From assembly GCA_036377055.1 (NCBI GenBank), contig DASUZD010000203.1, forward strand, positions 1-23,808: a stretch of 23,808 bases of DNA. Reading direction: 5' to 3'. The position numbers were made by a program, and so were the translations under genes. Origin of the DNA: DASUZD01 sp036377055 (GTDB lineage Bacteria > Actinomycetota > Thermoleophilia > Gaiellales > Gaiellaceae). Positions 22,454 to 23,808 of the stretch are shown here, in pieces. The notes under the pieces are model-generated. The model saw only the letters and a list, made by a program, of their open reading frames with translations, was not told where the DNA came from and made no database searches. Numbering within the stretch: position 1 is the stretch's first letter; the number at the start of each line of letters is the position of its first letter.

Positions 22454-23004
22454 GGCGGCACCGGCGAGCCCGTCACGCACGAGCGGGTGCTGTTCCTCAT
22501 CACGACGTCGTCGACGAGCTCGTACGTCTCTTGCGCACGCTTCGGCTGCGCGTTCACCCGCAGGTCGACGTGCAGCTTCCAGAGGCTCGATGTCGACTGC
22601 ACCGTCCACGAGAAGACGGAGCTCGACACGAGCCGGTCCGCGTACCGGATCCCCGCGGAGCTCGAGCAGGTGCTCCCGACGTTCCGGTACAGGCCGTAGC
22701 GCGTGCCGCTGCCGGCCGCGCACCAGCTGACCGAGCCGCCGCTGACGCAGGGGGTGGTCAGCGTGACGAACGAGGCCGTGGCCGTGGCCTGGTTGAGCGC
22801 GGCCGCGCAGTGGACGTCGCGCTTCAAGCGATCGAGCCCGAGTCTTGCCTCCTGCTGCGACTGGAACCGGCTGTTCATGTCGACCTCGGCGTTCGTGCCC
22901 TGGACGAAGAGCGCCATCAGGGCGCTCATCACGGTCCCGAAGATCACGAGGACCGTCAGCATCTCGACCAGCGTGTAGCCCGCCTCGCCGCGGAGGCGCG
23001 TCAT
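22447..23004 (-). CDS. PilW-like minor prepilin
   Basis: This 185-residue prepilin has the short leader MTRLRGEAG, cleavage G9/Y10, then YTLVEMLTVLVIFGTVMSAL with the +5 glutamate (E14). The mature part contains FQSQQEARLGLDRLKRDVHCAA, the helical LxxLxRDI-type segment typical of PilW/GspJ-like minor pilins. A cysteine-containing beta domain ends SPVPPC. ATG 23004 overlaps the TGA of the PASTA gene as ATGA. It likely forms the tip complex with the PilX-like protein encoded next. Confidence 0.88.
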   Translation of the reverse strand: MTRLRGEAGYTLVEMLTVLVIFGTVMSALMALFVQGTNAEVDMNSRFQSQQEARLGLDRLKRDVHCAAALNQATATASFVTLTTPCVSGGSVSWCAAGSGTRYGLYRNVGSTCSSSAGIRYADRLVSSSVFSWTVQSTSSLWKLHVDLRVNAQPKRAQETYELVDDVVMRNSTRSCVTGSPVPPC

Positions 23005-23789
23005 CGCGACCTCGCGCGGACGTACACAAGCGCGGCCCGCGCCCTCGCCTCGCTCTTCAGTCCGATTCCCCAGACCTTCTGCGCGCGGACGTTGGCCGCG
23101 ATCAGCACCCGCAGCGCCTCGGCGCCGTGCCACCATCCGAAACGGGCGCCGGTGACGATCCACGAGTTCTGGTACAGCCAGTACCTGACGTTCGCGGTCG
23201 TCGGCCGCGGATGGCGTCCCAGCCATGCCCGCAGCCGCTCGGCCCGCTCCGTCAGCGGGATCTCGTCCAGAGGCTCCTTGCGCGCGCCGGGCACGGCGAA
23301 GGCCGGCGGGCGGCGCTGCACGACGCGCCTTTCCTTCACGACCGGCTTCTTGGCGGCCGGCTTCTTCACGACCGGCGCCTTCGGAACCGCGGGCGCGTCG
23401 ACGAGCCGGATCTCCGTGCCTTTGTATGGCGAGACATCCTCGGGAAGCCCGTGCTGGTCGTACTCCGGGTTGGCGGCGAGGTGCAGGACGACGAGCGGCG
23501 CGCCGGTGTCCCTGACGCGGGTTCCGGGCGCGGGCTGCTGCTCGAAGACGGTGTTCGCAGCGTAGCCGCGGACGGGCCCCTCCACCTTCCACGCGAACCC
23601 CGCGTCCTGGAGGATCCCCTTCGCGAAGACGTAGGCCTGCCGCTGCACGGCCGGCACGACGAGCACTGGCGGCGCCGCGGGCGCGGGCTTCGCGACCGGA
23701 GTCGAGACGATCTGCTTCTCCGCCGCGAACGTGAAGGTGGCGGTCGCGAGCAGGCCGATGATCGCGAGCACGATGAAACGCGGCAGCAT
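23001..23789 (-). CDS. Secreted PASTA-domain protein at the head of the minor-pilin operon
   Basis: This 262-residue protein has a signal peptide (MLPRFIVLAIIGLLATATFTFAA), an Ala/Pro linker, and one PASTA domain at about 42-106: VLVVPAVQRQAYVFAKGILQDAG, then VFEQQPAPGTRVRDTGAPLVV. A Lys/Pro/Ala-rich segment at ~134-165 and a Trp/Arg-rich C-terminal region (WLGRHPRP, YWLYQNSWIVTGARFGWWHG) follow. PASTA domains bind peptidoglycan muropeptides or beta-lactams in other proteins, so this may anchor or guide the pilus through the wall; that is inference from its coupling to pilW/pilX/pilD. ATG 23789 has only 19 bases before the window end, so upstream genes and promoter are not visible. Confidence 0.8.
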   Translation of the reverse strand: MLPRFIVLAIIGLLATATFTFAAEKQIVSTPVAKPAPAAPPVLVVPAVQRQAYVFAKGILQDAGFAWKVEGPVRGYAANTVFEQQPAPGTRVRDTGAPLVVLHLAANPEYDQHGLPEDVSPYKGTEIRLVDAPAVPKAPVVKKPAAKKPVVKERRVVQRRPPAFAVPGARKEPLDEIPLTERAERLRAWLGRHPRPTTANVRYWLYQNSWIVTGARFGWWHGAEALRVLIAANVRAQKVWGIGLKSEARARAALVYVRARSR

Positions 23790-23808
23790 GGCCGCAAGCC
23801 GGGACGCC

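Overview
The window is high-GC DNA with strongly GC-biased third codon positions, frequent GTG/TTG starts, several apparently leaderless genes and very short or overlapping junctions. The best fit is a monoderm actinobacterium, possibly of the Thermoleophilia type; this is inferred from style and gene content, as no rRNA or other phylogenetic marker is present. No tRNA, rRNA, CRISPR array, transposase or attachment site was seen, and no gene-free stretch exceeds 300 bases.

Region 1 (1-4000) is a set of unrelated housekeeping and accessory genes: a GT39/ArnT-like membrane glycosyltransferase, a DUF2277 protein, a membrane-anchored LuxR-type regulator, a 64-residue membrane peptide, and a translationally coupled VOC-fold/MOSC pair. 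Region 2 (4238-8015) is one large gene for a 1237-residue STAND-type P-loop NTPase. It has an N-terminal restriction-endonuclease-like domain and a long helical C-terminus, the architecture of antiphage sensors such as the Avs group. A perfect LexA/SOS operator lies inside its promoter, so it looks DNA-damage inducible.

Region 3 (8128-23789) is a nearly complete type IV pilus locus. It encodes the platform protein PilC, a PilV-like minor pilin, the operon pilT-pilM-pilN-pilO-(pilP-like), two tandem major pilins, a membrane-anchored thioredoxin-fold protein with a coupled small ORF, the extension ATPase PilB, and an operon of PASTA protein, PilW-like pilin, large PilX-like pilin and prepilin peptidase PilD. 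A threonine dehydratase gene sits among them at 17214-18170. No secretin gene is seen, which fits a single-membrane cell.

The main regulatory observation is a shared promoter signature in the pilus region. TCAAG or TAAAG, exactly 15 bases, then GCCGAT precedes pilC, the pilTMNO operon, pilB and the thioredoxin-like gene. Degenerate versions precede pilA1, pilA2 and pilV. It matches the FliA/WhiG/SigD (sigma-28) class, suggesting that a flagellar/sporulation-type sigma factor drives the pilus regulon here. In several cases the -10 element lies only 7-8 bases from the start codon, implying leaderless mRNAs.
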